A stretch of DNA of 64,000 nucleotides, from NCBI GenBank assembly GCA_045807725.1, contig JBJMGV010000068.1, forward strand, positions 1-64,000, given 5' to 3'. Position numbers and translations under genes: made by a program. Below the pieces are notes generated by a model. It was given only the letters and a program-made list of their open reading frames with translations. It searched no databases and was not told the DNA's origin. Every line of letters begins with the position of its first letter. Position 1 is the first letter of the stretch. The stretch is from DATENM01 sp045807725. Its GTDB lineage: Bacteria > Acidobacteriota > Blastocatellia > UBA7656. Below, piece by piece: positions 1 to 8,969 of this stretch.

Positions 1-225
1 ATGCGTTATGGCGAATATCAGGCGGCGGGCTTGCCCATCGGCAGTGGCGCGGTCGAATCAACCTGCAAGCAGATGGTAACGGCGCGGTGTAAGCAAGCCG
101 GGATGCGCTGGAGCGAAGCGGGAGCCGACGCGATGCTGGCATTGCGGAGTTTTGTGCTCAATGATCGCCTCGATGAATTGTGTCCCAAGCCGGCGGTGAG
201 TTTGGATTGGGCAAAGGCGGCTTGA
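1..225 (+). CDS. Transposase C-terminus, ISKra4-like (partial, cut by window edge)
   Basis: The last 74 residues of a transposase are visible; the 5' part lies outside the window. The segment GLPIGSGAVESTCKQMV followed by GMRWSEAGADAMLALRS is the conserved C-terminal signature of ISKra4-family transposases, in which the Glu of the S-G-A-V-E-S motif belongs to the catalytic triad. The reading frame ends normally with TGA. A hairpin follows 50 bp downstream. The right terminal inverted repeat could not be identified without the left end, so element completeness is unknown. Confidence 0.8.
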   Translation: MRYGEYQAAGLPIGSGAVESTCKQMVTARCKQAGMRWSEAGADAMLALRSFVLNDRLDELCPKPAVSLDWAKAA

Positions 226-274
226 GGTCACCTACTTTGACTTCGCGCACCCCGCCGCCCCGCACATAAAGCGG

Positions 275-316
275 GCGCGGCATTGCGGCTCTCATTAGAG
301 CCATGCAATGCCGCGC
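275..316. terminator. Nested hairpin between transposase and korB
   Basis: A 12-bp outer stem (GCGCGGCATTGC pairing with GCAATGCCGCGC) encloses a second 6-bp stem (GGCTCT/AGAGCC). It lies between two convergent genes and probably acts as a bidirectional transcription terminator. There is no long T tract. Confidence 0.55.
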
Positions 317-345
317 CGCTATTGCTGCCCGTGCTTTGCCTCGCC

Positions 346-1404
346 TTACTCGATCATCCAGGTGTCGCCGGCGTTCAGCAGCTTCATCAAATCGCCCGCG
401 CCCATCTTCTCTGTGGCCGTGTGCACCTGGCCGGTCAGCAGGTCTTCATACGTCGGTCGCTCAACGTCGCGGAAGACGCCGACCGGAACCGGGTAGTCGG
501 GATATTCCATCCGCGCCAGCATGTAGGCGAGGTAGGAATCCGGCGCTTTCTCGTCGTGCGCGATCAACTCGTTCTCGTTGACGCCGCCGTCGAGTTCGAC
601 GACCTCCAGGTGCATATCGCTGCGCATGCGTATGCCGCGATTGCGCTCCTTGCCGAAGATGAGCGGCTTGCCATGTTCGAGCGCGATCATGCGGTCATCC
701 TTGACCTCGCGCTCGGTGAACATGTCGAAGGCATGGTCGTTGAAGATGTTGCAGTTCTGATAGACCTCGACGAACGAGATGCCCTTGTGACGCACGGCGC
801 GCTCGACGACCATCTGTAAGTGCGCCGTGTGCGTATCGACCGCGCGCGCGACGAACGTCGCCTCTGCCGCCAGCGCCACCGACAGCGGATTGAGCGGGTA
901 GTCGATCACGCCATAAGGCGCTGACTTATTCTTCTTGCCGAACTCGGAGGTCGGCGAGTACTGCCCTTTGGTCAGGCCGTAGATGCGGTTGTTGAACAAC
1001 AGAATGTTGATGTCGAGGTTGCGCCGGATGGCGTGAATCAAATGATTGCCGCCAATCGAGAGCGCATCACCATCGCCCGTGACGACCCAGACACTCAGTT
1101 CAGGATTAGCCACCTTGATGCCCGTAGCGATGGCCGGCGCACGCCCGTGAATGCCGTGAAAGCCGTAGGTGTTCATGTAATACGGGAAGCGGCTCGAACA
1201 GCCGATGCCCGACACGAAGACCATGTTCTCGCGCTTGATGCCGAGTTCCGGCATGACCTTCTGCACTTGCGCGAGGATGGCATAATCGCCGCAGCCCGGA
1301 CACCAGCGCACTTCCTGATCCGAGACGAAATCTTTGCGCGACAGCTTGACCGGCGGCTGTTGACCGTTGCCGCCATTGGTCGGGACGTTTGCGTTTGTGC
1401 TCAT
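346..1404 (-). CDS. korB: 2-oxoacid:ferredoxin oxidoreductase, beta subunit
   Basis: This is the TPP- and iron-sulfur-binding subunit of a 2-oxoglutarate (or generic 2-oxoacid):ferredoxin oxidoreductase, which oxidatively decarboxylates a 2-oxoacid to its acyl-CoA and reduces ferredoxin. The 352-residue product shows the cluster cysteines in WCPGCGDY (Cys35, Cys38), a further Cys in GIGCSS (Cys69), a late candidate ligand in YQNCN, and the TPP/Mg motif GDGDALSIGG (about 110-119) ending in NN near 138. The ATG is preceded by GGGAGG. It lies downstream of korA on the same strand, about 107 bp away with a repeat hairpin between them. Oxygen-tolerant KorAB is common in aerobic bacteria with a reductive or ferredoxin-linked TCA cycle. 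The exact substrate (2-oxoglutarate or another 2-oxoacid) is inference. Confidence 0.92.
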   Translation of the reverse strand: MSTNANVPTNGGNGQQPPVKLSRKDFVSDQEVRWCPGCGDYAILAQVQKVMPELGIKRENMVFVSGIGCSSRFPYYMNTYGFHGIHGRAPAIATGIKVANPELSVWVVTGDGDALSIGGNHLIHAIRRNLDINILLFNNRIYGLTKGQYSPTSEFGKKNKSAPYGVIDYPLNPLSVALAAEATFVARAVDTHTAHLQMVVERAVRHKGISFVEVYQNCNIFNDHAFDMFTEREVKDDRMIALEHGKPLIFGKERNRGIRMRSDMHLEVVELDGGVNENELIAHDEKAPDSYLAYMLARMEYPDYPVPVGVFRDVERPTYEDLLTGQVHTATEKMGAGDLMKLLNAGDTWMIE

Positions 1405-1420
1405 AAAAACCTCCCCATTG

Positions 1421-1507
1421 GGGATTTTAGATTGTGGATTGTGGATTGTGGAACGTACCTGCGCCTCTTTCCGCTAATCCAAAATCGGCAATCCAAAATC
1501 TAAAATT
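1421..1507. repeat. Inverted heptamer-repeat hairpin (TGGATTG family)
   Basis: The left arm (1421-1452) repeats GTGGATT with a 7-bp period. The right arm (1474-1507) carries the reverse complement (AATCCAAAATC). The element fills the gap between korA and korB. Confidence 0.7.
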
Positions 1508-1511
1508 GAAG

Positions 1512-3374
1512 CTAGTCTTCGTATACTTCGTTCATCTTCGACAACAGTTCGCTGATCTTGAACGGCTTGCCCTTGACCTTCGGGTAAGAGATCGCCGGAA
1601 CCAGATACCGCTCGCGCAGCAGCATCGCCAACTGCCCCATGTTCAATTCGGGAACCAGCACGCGGTCGAACCGTCCGAGTATCTCGCCGAGGTTGCGCGG
1701 GAACGGGTTGAGGTGACGAATGTGAATGCTCGACACGCTCTTGCCGCGCCGCTGCATCTCTTCGACCGCCGAAGTGATCGCGCCGTAGGTCGAACCCCAG
1801 CCGACGACCAGCAAGCGGCCTTGCGGCTCGCCATAAACTTCAAGCTCGGGGATGTCGTCGGCGATGCGCGCCACCTTCTCTGCGCGCGTCAAGACCATGT
1901 GCATATGATTTTCGGGATCGTAAGATACATTACCCGAAATGTCGGCCTTCTCTAATCCACCGATGCGATGCTCAAGCCCCGGCGTTCCCGGTATCGCCCA
2001 GTTGCGCGCCAGCGTCTCAGGGTCGCGCAGATAAGGCATAAAGCCTTCTTCTTTAGTGGTGAACTTGACGCCGAACTTCGGCAGTTCATCTATCGACGGC
2101 AGCTTCCACGGCTCTGCGCCATTGCCGAGGTAGCCGTCCGTCAGCAAGATAACCGGTGTCATATGGCGAACGGCGATGCGAAAGGCTTCGACAGCCATCT
2201 CGAAACAGTCAGACGGAGTAGATGCCGCAACGATAGCAACCGGACATTCGCCGTTGCGCCCGAACATCGCTTGCAGCAGGTCGGCCTGCTCGGTCTTCGT
2301 CGGCAATCCCGTGGACGGCCCGCCGCGCTGCACGTCAATGATGACGCAAGGCAATTCCGTCATCACCGCGAGTCCGATGGCTTCGCTCTTGAGCGCGAGG
2401 CCCGGCCCGCTCGTGCCCGTCACCGCCAGTTGGCCGGTGAACGACGCGCCGACCGTCGCGCACATCGCGGCGATTTCGTCTTCGGCCTGAAACGTCTTGA
2501 CGCCGAAATTCTTGTGCATCGAAAGCTCGTGCAGAATATCGGAAGCCGGCGTGATCGGGTAGCTCGCGTAAAAGAGCGGGCGGCCCGCCAGCACCGACGC
2601 CGCCACGCAGCCGAGCGCCGTCGCCTGATTGCCGGTGATGTTGCGGTACTTGCCCGGCGCAATCGCGGCTTTGCGCACGCGGTAGTGAGTCGTGAAGATT
2701 TCCGCCGCGTCGCCGTAAGCGAAGCCGGCCTTGAGCGCCGTCTGATTGGCCAGGGCGACGTCGGGTTTGTTGCGGAACTTCGATTCGATCCAACGCTGCG
2801 TCGGCTCCATCGGGCGGTCGTAGAGCCAGTACATCAGGCCGAGCGCCCAGAAGTTCTTGCAGCGATCAATCTCTTTCGACGGCAGCTTGACTTCCTTGAG
2901 CGCGGCGCGGTTCAGCGTTGTGATCGGCAGCTTGAAGACGCGAAAGCCGTCGAGGCTGTTGTCGTTCAGCGGGTTGCTCGCGTAGCTCGCCTTCTTCAGG
3001 TTGTTGTCGTTGAAGGCGTCGGTGTTGATGATGAGCAGGCCGCCCGCTTCAAGGTCGTCAATGTTCACCTTGAGCGCCGCCGGGTTCATCGCAACCAGCA
3101 CGTTCGGCTCGTCGCCCGGCGTGCGTATGTCGTGGTTCGAGAAGTTGAGCTGGAACCCCGATACACCGGGCAAGCTGCCCGCCGGCGCGCGAATCTCGGC
3201 GGGAAAGTCGGGCAGCGTCGAGATGTCGTTGCCGACGATGGCCGTCGTGTTGGTGAACTGCGTGCCGGTCAACTGCATGCCGTCGCCCGAATCGCCGGCA
3301 AAGCGAATCGTTACGGCTTCGAGTTCTTCGAGGTGTTTCTCTTCAACGTTGTTGAGAATCGTGGTTGATTCCAT
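1512..3374 (-). CDS. korA: 2-oxoacid:ferredoxin oxidoreductase, fused gamma-alpha subunit
   Basis: Partner of KorB. The 620-residue product has an N-terminal gamma domain (about 20-200, starting RFAGDSGDGMQ, with MNPAAL) fused to the pyrimidine-binding alpha domain (about 245-600: SYPITPASDILHE, QAEDEIAA, GTSGPGL, QRGGPSTGLPT). This gamma-alpha fusion is the usual arrangement of two-subunit bacterial and archaeal KorA. The alpha domain completes the TPP site with KorB, and the gamma domain contributes to CoA handling. The ATG follows a weak Shine-Dalgarno sequence. The gene is first in an apparent korAB operon. Nothing looks truncated. Confidence 0.93.
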   Translation of the reverse strand: MESTTILNNVEEKHLEELEAVTIRFAGDSGDGMQLTGTQFTNTTAIVGNDISTLPDFPAEIRAPAGSLPGVSGFQLNFSNHDIRTPGDEPNVLVAMNPAALKVNIDDLEAGGLLIINTDAFNDNNLKKASYASNPLNDNSLDGFRVFKLPITTLNRAALKEVKLPSKEIDRCKNFWALGLMYWLYDRPMEPTQRWIESKFRNKPDVALANQTALKAGFAYGDAAEIFTTHYRVRKAAIAPGKYRNITGNQATALGCVAASVLAGRPLFYASYPITPASDILHELSMHKNFGVKTFQAEDEIAAMCATVGASFTGQLAVTGTSGPGLALKSEAIGLAVMTELPCVIIDVQRGGPSTGLPTKTEQADLLQAMFGRNGECPVAIVAASTPSDCFEMAVEAFRIAVRHMTPVILLTDGYLGNGAEPWKLPSIDELPKFGVKFTTKEEGFMPYLRDPETLARNWAIPGTPGLEHRIGGLEKADISGNVSYDPENHMHMVLTRAEKVARIADDIPELEVYGEPQGRLLVVGWGSTYGAITSAVEEMQRRGKSVSSIHIRHLNPFPRNLGEILGRFDRVLVPELNMGQLAMLLRERYLVPAISYPKVKGKPFKISELLSKMNEVYED

Positions 3375-3816
3375 CGGTCTTCACCCTGTCAGTCTGGAAG
3401 TGGAGGAGTGATGCGTTGCACCGCCCGGTTAAACCTGTTACCCGTCGGTCGAGCCGACTGTGATATTACACAAAACACTATACCACGACAAGCGAGCAAT
3501 CGGCGCGGTCGGCGACTGCGTGAATCGTCCGCCTGCGGGCGCGAATCTGCTTTAATGATGATTCAGTCTGCACACAGGAGCATCCCTTGTGCCAGTCAAA
3601 AAATCTTGATTTTCGCGGCCAATGACGCGCCGACTGCGGAGCTTTGCTCGCCGCCCGCGAATAATTCCCCACACCCGACGCCAACAGATGAGCTTGCGCG
3701 GCAGGCATAGTGAAAGCAGAATAAACGATCAACCCGCCGCGCGGCTGTGTTGGCAGCCGTGAATGAACGGCGATGACCGGCGCTGGCTATCGACTCTGAA
3801 GATTGAAGGAGAGAAG
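3375..3816. other. Divergent intergenic region, korA / alcohol dehydrogenase
   Basis: This 442-bp gap separates divergent genes, so it must carry promoters in both directions. I see no convincing gene, repeat or recognisable operator in it. Short open frames here have no family signature. The clearest element is the Shine-Dalgarno sequence GAAGGAGA at 3805-3812 before the next gene. Confidence 0.5.
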
Positions 3817-4824
3817 ATGAGAGCTTACGAAGTGCGGCAGTTCGGCATAGACCCTCTCGCGCTGGTCGAGCGCGACGAGCCGCAAGCGGCGGCGGGCGAA
3901 GTCGTCGTTCGCTTTCGCGCCGCGTCGTTGAATTATCGGGACCTGATGTTTGTCAAAGGCTCCTACAATCCGAAGGCAAAGCTGCCCGCCGTGCCGTTGT
4001 CGGACGGCGCGGGCGAAGTCGCGGCTCTCGGCGAAGGGGTCACAAAGTGGCGAGTCGGCGACCGCGTCTGCCCGATCTTTGTGCAGGGCTGGATCGAAGG
4101 CCAGCCGACCTTGCAGAAGAATCGCTCGGCGCTCGGCGCGGGCGAACGTGAAGGCGTGCTGCGCGAATACGGCGCATTCTCAGAAGACACGCTGGTCAGG
4201 ATTCCAGATCACCTCTCGTTTGAAGAAGCCGCGACGCTGCCCTGCGCGGCGGTGACGGCCTGGCACGCGCTGGTTCACTCAGGCAGCTTGAAAGCGGGCG
4301 AGACGGTGCTGGCGCTCGGCACCGGCGGCGTTTCGATCTTCGCCCTACAGTTCGCCCGTATGCACGGCGCGCGCGTCATCATCACGTCGAGCAGCGATGA
4401 GAAGCTGGCGCGGGCCAAAGAACTCGGCGCGAGCGAAACGATCAACTATCAGACGACGCCGGAGTGGGACAAAGCAGTCTCCGTGTTGACCAATAAGCTC
4501 GGCGTCGATCACGTCATCGAAGTCGGCGGCGCGGGAACGTTATCCAAATCACTAAACGCGGCGCGCGTCGGCGGCCACGTCGCGCTGATCGGCGTGCTGG
4601 CAAGCGGCGGCAGCTTCAATCCCATTTATGTCTTGATGAAAGGCGTCCGCCTGCAAGGCGTCTTCGTCGGCTCGCGCGAGATGTTTGAAGAGATGAACCG
4701 CGCCATCGAAGTGAACCGGATGAAGCCGGTGATTGATCGCACCTTCGCCTTCAACGAAGTCGGCGACGCCTTGCGTTATATGGAAAGCGGCGCGCACTTC
4801 GGCAAGATCGTCATCACGTACTAA
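3817..4824 (+). CDS. NAD(P)-dependent alcohol dehydrogenase / quinone oxidoreductase family (MDR)
   Basis: A 335-residue medium-chain dehydrogenase/reductase. The N-terminal GroES-like domain contains SLNYRDLMFVKG and the G-D-G-A-G-E-V turn (about 63-68). The Rossmann nucleotide site is LGTGGVSIFALQ (167-178), followed by ATLPCAAVTAW-type architecture seen in zinc-independent MDR members. The four structural-zinc cysteines of classical alcohol dehydrogenases are absent, so it is likely a zinc-free enzyme. I chose the ATG at 3817 because GAAGGAGA sits 5 bp upstream; an earlier in-frame start at 3763 lacks a ribosome-binding site. It is followed by an aldo/keto reductase on the same strand. Substrate unknown. 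Confidence 0.85.
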   Translation: MRAYEVRQFGIDPLALVERDEPQAAAGEVVVRFRAASLNYRDLMFVKGSYNPKAKLPAVPLSDGAGEVAALGEGVTKWRVGDRVCPIFVQGWIEGQPTLQKNRSALGAGEREGVLREYGAFSEDTLVRIPDHLSFEEAATLPCAAVTAWHALVHSGSLKAGETVLALGTGGVSIFALQFARMHGARVIITSSSDEKLARAKELGASETINYQTTPEWDKAVSVLTNKLGVDHVIEVGGAGTLSKSLNAARVGGHVALIGVLASGGSFNPIYVLMKGVRLQGVFVGSREMFEEMNRAIEVNRMKPVIDRTFAFNEVGDALRYMESGAHFGKIVITY

Positions 4825-4892
4825 GTGATGAGTGACGAGTGATGAGTGATGAATGCGGGTCAACTCATTACTCATCGCTCATTACTCATCGC
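4825..4892. repeat. Inverted heptamer-repeat hairpin (GATGAGT family)
   Basis: The left arm (4825-4852) is GTGATGA in 7-bp steps; the right arm (4864-4892) is the reverse complement (CTCATTA/CTCATCG). It sits between two co-directional oxidoreductase genes, immediately before the Shine-Dalgarno sequence of the second. Confidence 0.7.
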
Positions 4893-4912
4893 TTCATAAG
4901 GAGGATGGATAG

Positions 4913-5884
4913 ATGAACTATCGGCGCTTTGGCCGCACCAATTGGTCAGTCAGCGAAATCGGTTATGGAATGTGGGGCATGGCCGGATGGACCGGCTCTG
5001 AAGATGAAGAATCGCTGCGGGCGCTGCAACGCGCGGTTGATCTCGGCTGCAACTTCTTCGACACGGCGCTGGCCTATGGCGAAGGCCACAGCGAAAGCCT
5101 GCTCGGCCAAATCGAGCGCGCCAATCCCGGCAAACGGCTCTACACGGCGACGAAAGTCCCACCGAAGAATCGCCAGTGGCCGAGCCGCCGCGAATTCACG
5201 CTCGACGATTGCTACCCGCCCGATTACATCGAGCAGAGCGTTCACACGAGCCTGAAGAACGCCGGTCTTGCGAGCTTCGACCTCGTGCAGTTTCACACCT
5301 GGGAAGACGCCTGGCTCGACGACGACCGCTGGGCGAAGAAGATGGACGAACTGCGTGGCCAAGGCTTGATTCACGCGGTCGGCATCAGCATCAATCGTTG
5401 GGAACCGTGGAACGGCGTGCGCACCGTGCGCAGCGGATTGATTGAAGCGGTGCAGGTCATCTACAACATCTTCGACCAGAACCCCGAAGACGAGCTGTTC
5501 CCGGCTTGTAATGAACATGACGTAGCGGTGATCGCCCGCGTGCCTTTTGATGAAGGCACGCTGACGGGCACGCTCACCAAAGAGAGCACGTGGCCGGCAG
5601 ACGATTGGCGCAGCACATACTTTGTAGCGGAGAACCTGAACGCCAGCGTCGAGCGAGCCGACGCCCTGAAGCCGCTCGTGCCCGAAGAAATGACGATGCC
5701 AGAGATGGCGCTGCGCTTTATCCTGAACAACCCGACCGTCAGCACCATCATTCCCGGCATGCGTAAGATTCGCCACGTCGAATCGAACATCGCCGCGAGC
5801 GACGCCGGCCCTTTGTCTGATGAATTACATACGAAGCTGCGCGCTCATCGCTGGGACCGCCAGCCGACCAGATGGTCGCAATAA
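4913..5884 (+). CDS. Aldo/keto reductase
   Basis: A 323-residue NADPH-dependent aldo/keto reductase with the complete catalytic tetrad: Asp50 (NFFDTALAYG), Tyr55, Lys81 (TATKVPPKN) and His128 (LVQFHTWED). The C-terminal coenzyme-binding segment with STIIPGMRK is typical of the family. The start ATG lies 8 bp after AAGGAGG. The upstream neighbour is a zinc-free dehydrogenase; both probably act on sugars or small carbonyl compounds. The physiological substrate cannot be read from the sequence. Confidence 0.92.
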   Translation: MNYRRFGRTNWSVSEIGYGMWGMAGWTGSEDEESLRALQRAVDLGCNFFDTALAYGEGHSESLLGQIERANPGKRLYTATKVPPKNRQWPSRREFTLDDCYPPDYIEQSVHTSLKNAGLASFDLVQFHTWEDAWLDDDRWAKKMDELRGQGLIHAVGISINRWEPWNGVRTVRSGLIEAVQVIYNIFDQNPEDELFPACNEHDVAVIARVPFDEGTLTGTLTKESTWPADDWRSTYFVAENLNASVERADALKPLVPEEMTMPEMALRFILNNPTVSTIIPGMRKIRHVESNIAASDAGPLSDELHTKLRAHRWDRQPTRWSQ

Positions 5885-5935
5885 GAGGGCCGCTTGCAGC
5901 GGAAGTACCGCGCCACGTTCACGACCGTTAGGTCG

Positions 5936-6127
5936 CAATAAGCCCCGAAGGGGCGTGATTCATTAGCCCGGCGCATCGCGCCGGGTGAACGGCCCGAACG
6001 CTAAACAAGCCCTGAAGGGGCGAGATAAGCAAACGTTTATCTCGCCCCTTCAGGGCTTGTTTATTTCGTATTGCGGCCCACACAAGGCGCTGCCCTGTGC
6101 TATCGAATCACGCCCTTTCAGGGCTGC
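5936..6127. repeat. REP-like palindrome cluster (GCCCTGAAGGGGCG type)
   Basis: At the centre is a perfect 26-bp inverted repeat (6003-6028 against 6037-6062) built on GCCCTGAAGGGGCG. It is flanked by AGCCCCGAAGGGGCG on the left, a second palindrome GCCCGGCGCATCGCGCCGGG, and CGCCCTTTCAGGGC on the right. The same core palindrome occurs inside the three ~220-bp elements elsewhere in the window, but the terminal GAGCGTG repeats of those elements are missing here. Such REP palindromes are often mobilised by RAYT transposases; none is in view. Confidence 0.75.
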
Positions 6128-6133
6128 CGGCCT

Positions 6134-7303
6134 TCAACGCACGCCGAGCAGGATGTCTATCGTCAACTGGTCGAGCCGCTCGTACTTCAGCCCTTGCGAC
6201 GCCATCGCCGCGCGGTCGAAGTTATAACCGAGCAATGCCTGCGCGCCTTCTTTGCTGAACTTGCCTACAAACGGTGCGCCATTGCCGAGGTCGTGCAACT
6301 CGGCGAGCAGCGCTTTGATCTCGGCATCGTTATTCCAGCGCGCCGCCTTGTCCTTCAATATCAAATAGGTCCGCATACAGCCGCGCGCGAAGTCCTTAAC
6401 GCCTTCGTAGTCTTCCGTGCGATAGGCGTGCGCGTCGAAGTGGCGCGAGCCGTCGTAGCCTACGTCTTCCAAAAACTTCACCAGCCAGAAGGCCGTCTTC
6501 GGGTTGGCCGAGCCGAAGCGCAAGTCCTGATCGTAGCGGCCCGGCACTTGATCGTTCAGGTCGATGTGAAAGAGCTTGCCCGACTCCCACGCCTGCGCGA
6601 CGGCGTGCATCATGTTGAGGCCGGGCATCTGCTCGTGCGCCACTTCAGGATTGACGCCGACGATCTCCGAATGATCGAGCGTTTCAATGAACGCCAGATA
6701 CGCGCCGGTCGTCGGCATATAGATGTCTGCGCGCGGCTCGTTCGGCTTGGCTTCGAGCGCGAACTTGTAGCCGTAGCCTTGCGCGTTGGAGTATTCGCAC
6801 AAGTAATTCAACGCCTCGCGCAGCCGCTTGATGGCGTCGTCGGGTCGGCGGCAAGCATCCGTCTCGACGCCTTCGCGCCCGCCCCACAGCACGAAGATTT
6901 TCGAGCCGAGTTCCGCGCCGATGTCCATCGCCTGCATCGTCTTCGCCACGGCGTAGGCGCGCACGTCCGGGTCATTGGCGGTGAACGCGCCGTCGCGGAA
7001 GACCGGATCATAGAAGAGATTCACGGTCGCCATCGGCACTTTCAATCCGGCGTCTTCGCAGGCGTTCTTGAACTCGCGGACGATGCGGTCGCGCTCTTGC
7101 GGCGTCGCGTCAATGGGCACGAGATCGTTGTCGTGAAGGTTGACGCCATAAGCGCCGACTTCGGCAAGCAGCTTGACGATCTCAGTCGGCGGCAGCGATT
7201 CGCGCACGGCATCGCCGAACGGGTCGCGCCCGCGATTGCCCACCGTCCAGAGTCCGAAAGTGAATTTATGTTCGGGTCGCGGAATGTAATTATCTGTAGC
7301 CAT
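6134..7303 (-). CDS. xylA: Xylose isomerase (class I, actinobacterial type)
   Basis: Interconverts D-xylose and D-xylulose (and often glucose/fructose). The 389-residue length is that of class I XylA; class II enzymes are about 440. Visible motifs: FGLWTVGNRGRDPFG near the N-terminus, the ring-opening site NLHDNDLVP (His57, Asp60), LEAKPNEPR with the metal-bridging Glu and catalytic Lys, NPEVAHEQM, and the metal-2 ligands in FHIDLNDQ. A Shine-Dalgarno GAGGGGA precedes the ATG. It lies downstream of the F420 genes on the same strand with a 160-bp gap, so it may be a separate transcript. A xylulokinase-like gene is present at the far right of the window (63714-64000), so pentose use is split. 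Confidence 0.95.
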   Translation of the reverse strand: MATDNYIPRPEHKFTFGLWTVGNRGRDPFGDAVRESLPPTEIVKLLAEVGAYGVNLHDNDLVPIDATPQERDRIVREFKNACEDAGLKVPMATVNLFYDPVFRDGAFTANDPDVRAYAVAKTMQAMDIGAELGSKIFVLWGGREGVETDACRRPDDAIKRLREALNYLCEYSNAQGYGYKFALEAKPNEPRADIYMPTTGAYLAFIETLDHSEIVGVNPEVAHEQMPGLNMMHAVAQAWESGKLFHIDLNDQVPGRYDQDLRFGSANPKTAFWLVKFLEDVGYDGSRHFDAHAYRTEDYEGVKDFARGCMRTYLILKDKAARWNNDAEIKALLAELHDLGNGAPFVGKFSKEGAQALLGYNFDRAAMASQGLKYERLDQLTIDILLGVR

Positions 7304-7464
7304 AGTTCCCCTCTTGTCTTCTCAGGCCGGGTGCGGGTCGTGCCGCGCGGCGCTGGCATAAGGTCGTTGACGCTGATTGTCAATTGCGCAGGATTCGAGC
7401 CGAGATTAGCCGAGTACGAGCGCCACCGTCAAGCAAGGGGCAGGACGACAACGCGCGGTTGCGG

Positions 7465-8223
7465 CTAACGAAACAGGTCGATCTCAGGCAAACGAATCAG
7501 CTCGCGCACAGAAGCCTCGCGGGCTGTGTAATCAAAGCCACGAATGATGACGACCGGCACGCCGGCGGTCTTCTGCATCAATAACTCGGCGGCGGAAGCC
7601 AGCTCGTCGGCAATGGCGATCACCGTCACCTTCAGCGGTCGCCCGTGCGAATCCAACTGGCCGCGATAATCAATGAGCGGCGCGATGCCGGCAACGCCGA
7701 TGGCGACGTTGGTGATGCCTTCGCGCCACGGGCGACCAAAGGTGTCAGAGATGATGACCGCGACGCGCGCATCGAACTCGCGCTCAAGCGCCGACTGAAT
7801 GCCGCGCGCCGATTGGTCGGCGTCTTCAGGCAGTAAGGTGACGACATCCGCCGCGACGTTCGAGGCATCAACGCCGGCGTTAGCGCAGATGAAACCGTGA
7901 CGAGTTTCAGCGATCAAGACGCCGCGCTCCATACGAACGATGCGCCTGGATTCTCTCAAGACGACTTCGACCATCCGCGCGTCTTTGTCATAACGCGCCG
8001 CCCAGTCGCGCGCCACTTCACCGGGTTCGATCTCTTCAAGCTGAACCGTGCGCCCTTCGGCCTTCGATACAATCTTCTGCGCGATGACCACGACATCGCC
8101 TTCGACAAGGCGAAGACCGGCGCGGCACACGCTTTCAGCGATGAGTGAAGCGAGCGCGTCGCCGGCTTTAACTTCCGGTATTCCCGGCAGACCGATGAGG
8201 CGCAGTTCGGTTGGTTGGCGCAT
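7465..8223 (-). CDS. cofE: Coenzyme F420-0:L-glutamate ligase
   Basis: Adds gamma-linked glutamate residues to F420-0 in a GTP-dependent reaction. The 252-residue product begins ELRLIGLPGIPEVKAGD and continues with the family motif EGDVVVIAQKIVSKAEGR, then SDTFGRPWREG and NVAIGVAGI, all typical of CofE. It is the stand-alone archaeal-type enzyme, without the nitroreductase-like domain of mycobacterial FbiB. The ATG at 8223 gives the standard N-terminus; an in-frame GTG at 8241 is possible, and neither has a clear ribosome-binding site because a repeat hairpin fills the space upstream. It is the last gene of the fno-cofD-cofC-cofE run. Confidence 0.92.
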   Translation of the reverse strand: MRQPTELRLIGLPGIPEVKAGDALASLIAESVCRAGLRLVEGDVVVIAQKIVSKAEGRTVQLEEIEPGEVARDWAARYDKDARMVEVVLRESRRIVRMERGVLIAETRHGFICANAGVDASNVAADVVTLLPEDADQSARGIQSALEREFDARVAVIISDTFGRPWREGITNVAIGVAGIAPLIDYRGQLDSHGRPLKVTVIAIADELASAAELLMQKTAGVPVVIIRGFDYTAREASVRELIRLPEIDLFR

Positions 8224-8235
8224 TAAAACAATGAT

Positions 8236-8300
8236 GGCCACAGAGGCGCAGAGACACAGAGGATTCTCAAGAAAGCTCTGTGCCTCTGTGCCTCTGTGGC
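8236..8300. repeat. Inverted tandem-repeat hairpin (CACAGAG family)
   Basis: The left arm (8236-8262) repeats CACAGAGGC-type units and the right arm (8276-8300) repeats the complement (CTCTGTGCC). The hairpin overlaps the 3' end of cofC, so the last residues of CofC are encoded by the repeat. Confidence 0.75.
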
Positions 8301-8965
8301 ACGTCCTTTTGTTGTGAGTTCAGCCGTTCAACAATTCGCATCGCTTCAAGCATCGCGTAAGCCAATGTGCCGCGACCGCGCTCGATCAACGCCTGTAAAT
8401 CAGCCGGCTCGTCTATATCGAGCGCGATGCGTTCATTCTCAATGATCCGACATTCGACGCCGACGCGCGCCGCTTCCGCACGATGCAGGGCCAGCGAGTT
8501 CGGGCCGAAGCGCGACGGAAAGAGCGACGGCGGCGTGCGCAGGATCGCGTTCGTGCCCGTGCCTTCGCGCGAGGGCACGAGGATGGCCGCAGGCGCGCTC
8601 GTCTCTGTAGCCAGCAGCGCGTCAACGTCTTCGGCGCGGACCAGCGGCAAGTCGGCGGGCAAGCGCAGCACGGATTGGACGCCGCGCTCGGCCAGCACGC
8701 GAGACGCCCAATCAATCGAAGCGCTCTCCGACGCCTGCGCCTGCTCGCGCAACGTCTCCCAGCCGAGCCGCTCGACGTAAGCAATCGCCGGCGCGTAGCT
8801 CGACACCAAATAAACGCTACTCATTTTTGTAGCGTTCGCTACGGCGCGGCTCACGTCTTCAAACATCGCCCACGCCAACCGCCGCCGCTCATCAGGCGAC
8901 AGCAGAGACGCCAGTCGCGTCTTGGCATTGGCCGGGTCTTTGACGGGGATGAGCAGAGCCTTCAT
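8267..8965 (-). CDS. cofC: 2-phospho-L-lactate (or phosphoenolpyruvate) guanylyltransferase
   Basis: Activates 2-phospholactate or PEP with GTP to form the nucleotide donor used by CofD in F420 synthesis. The 232-residue product has the MobA-like nucleotidyltransferase fold: start MKALLIPVKD, AKTRLA, LRLPADLPLV (metal/nucleotide loop), GTGTNA, and LDIDEPADL. The ATG is 4 bp after the cofD stop, so the two are translationally coupled. Its C-terminus, roughly the last 17 residues beginning NSQQKD, is encoded by the CACAGAG repeat hairpin and looks like a recent extension. Whether it uses PEP, as many bacteria do, cannot be told. Confidence 0.93.
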   Translation of the reverse strand: MKALLIPVKDPANAKTRLASLLSPDERRRLAWAMFEDVSRAVANATKMSSVYLVSSYAPAIAYVERLGWETLREQAQASESASIDWASRVLAERGVQSVLRLPADLPLVRAEDVDALLATETSAPAAILVPSREGTGTNAILRTPPSLFPSRFGPNSLALHRAEAARVGVECRIIENERIALDIDEPADLQALIERGRGTLAYAMLEAMRIVERLNSQQKDVPQRHRGTELS

Positions 8966-8969
8966 CTTG

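Noticed and set aside
1968..3368. Long plus-strand ORF (466 codons) opposite korA
   Set aside because: It is antisense to a gene with clear family motifs; G+C-rich codon use on one strand opens such shadow frames. No protein family is visible in it.
6071..7468. Plus-strand ORF of 465 codons opposite xylA
   Set aside because: Same reason: antisense shadow of xylose isomerase, with arginine/alanine-rich sequence lacking a family motif.
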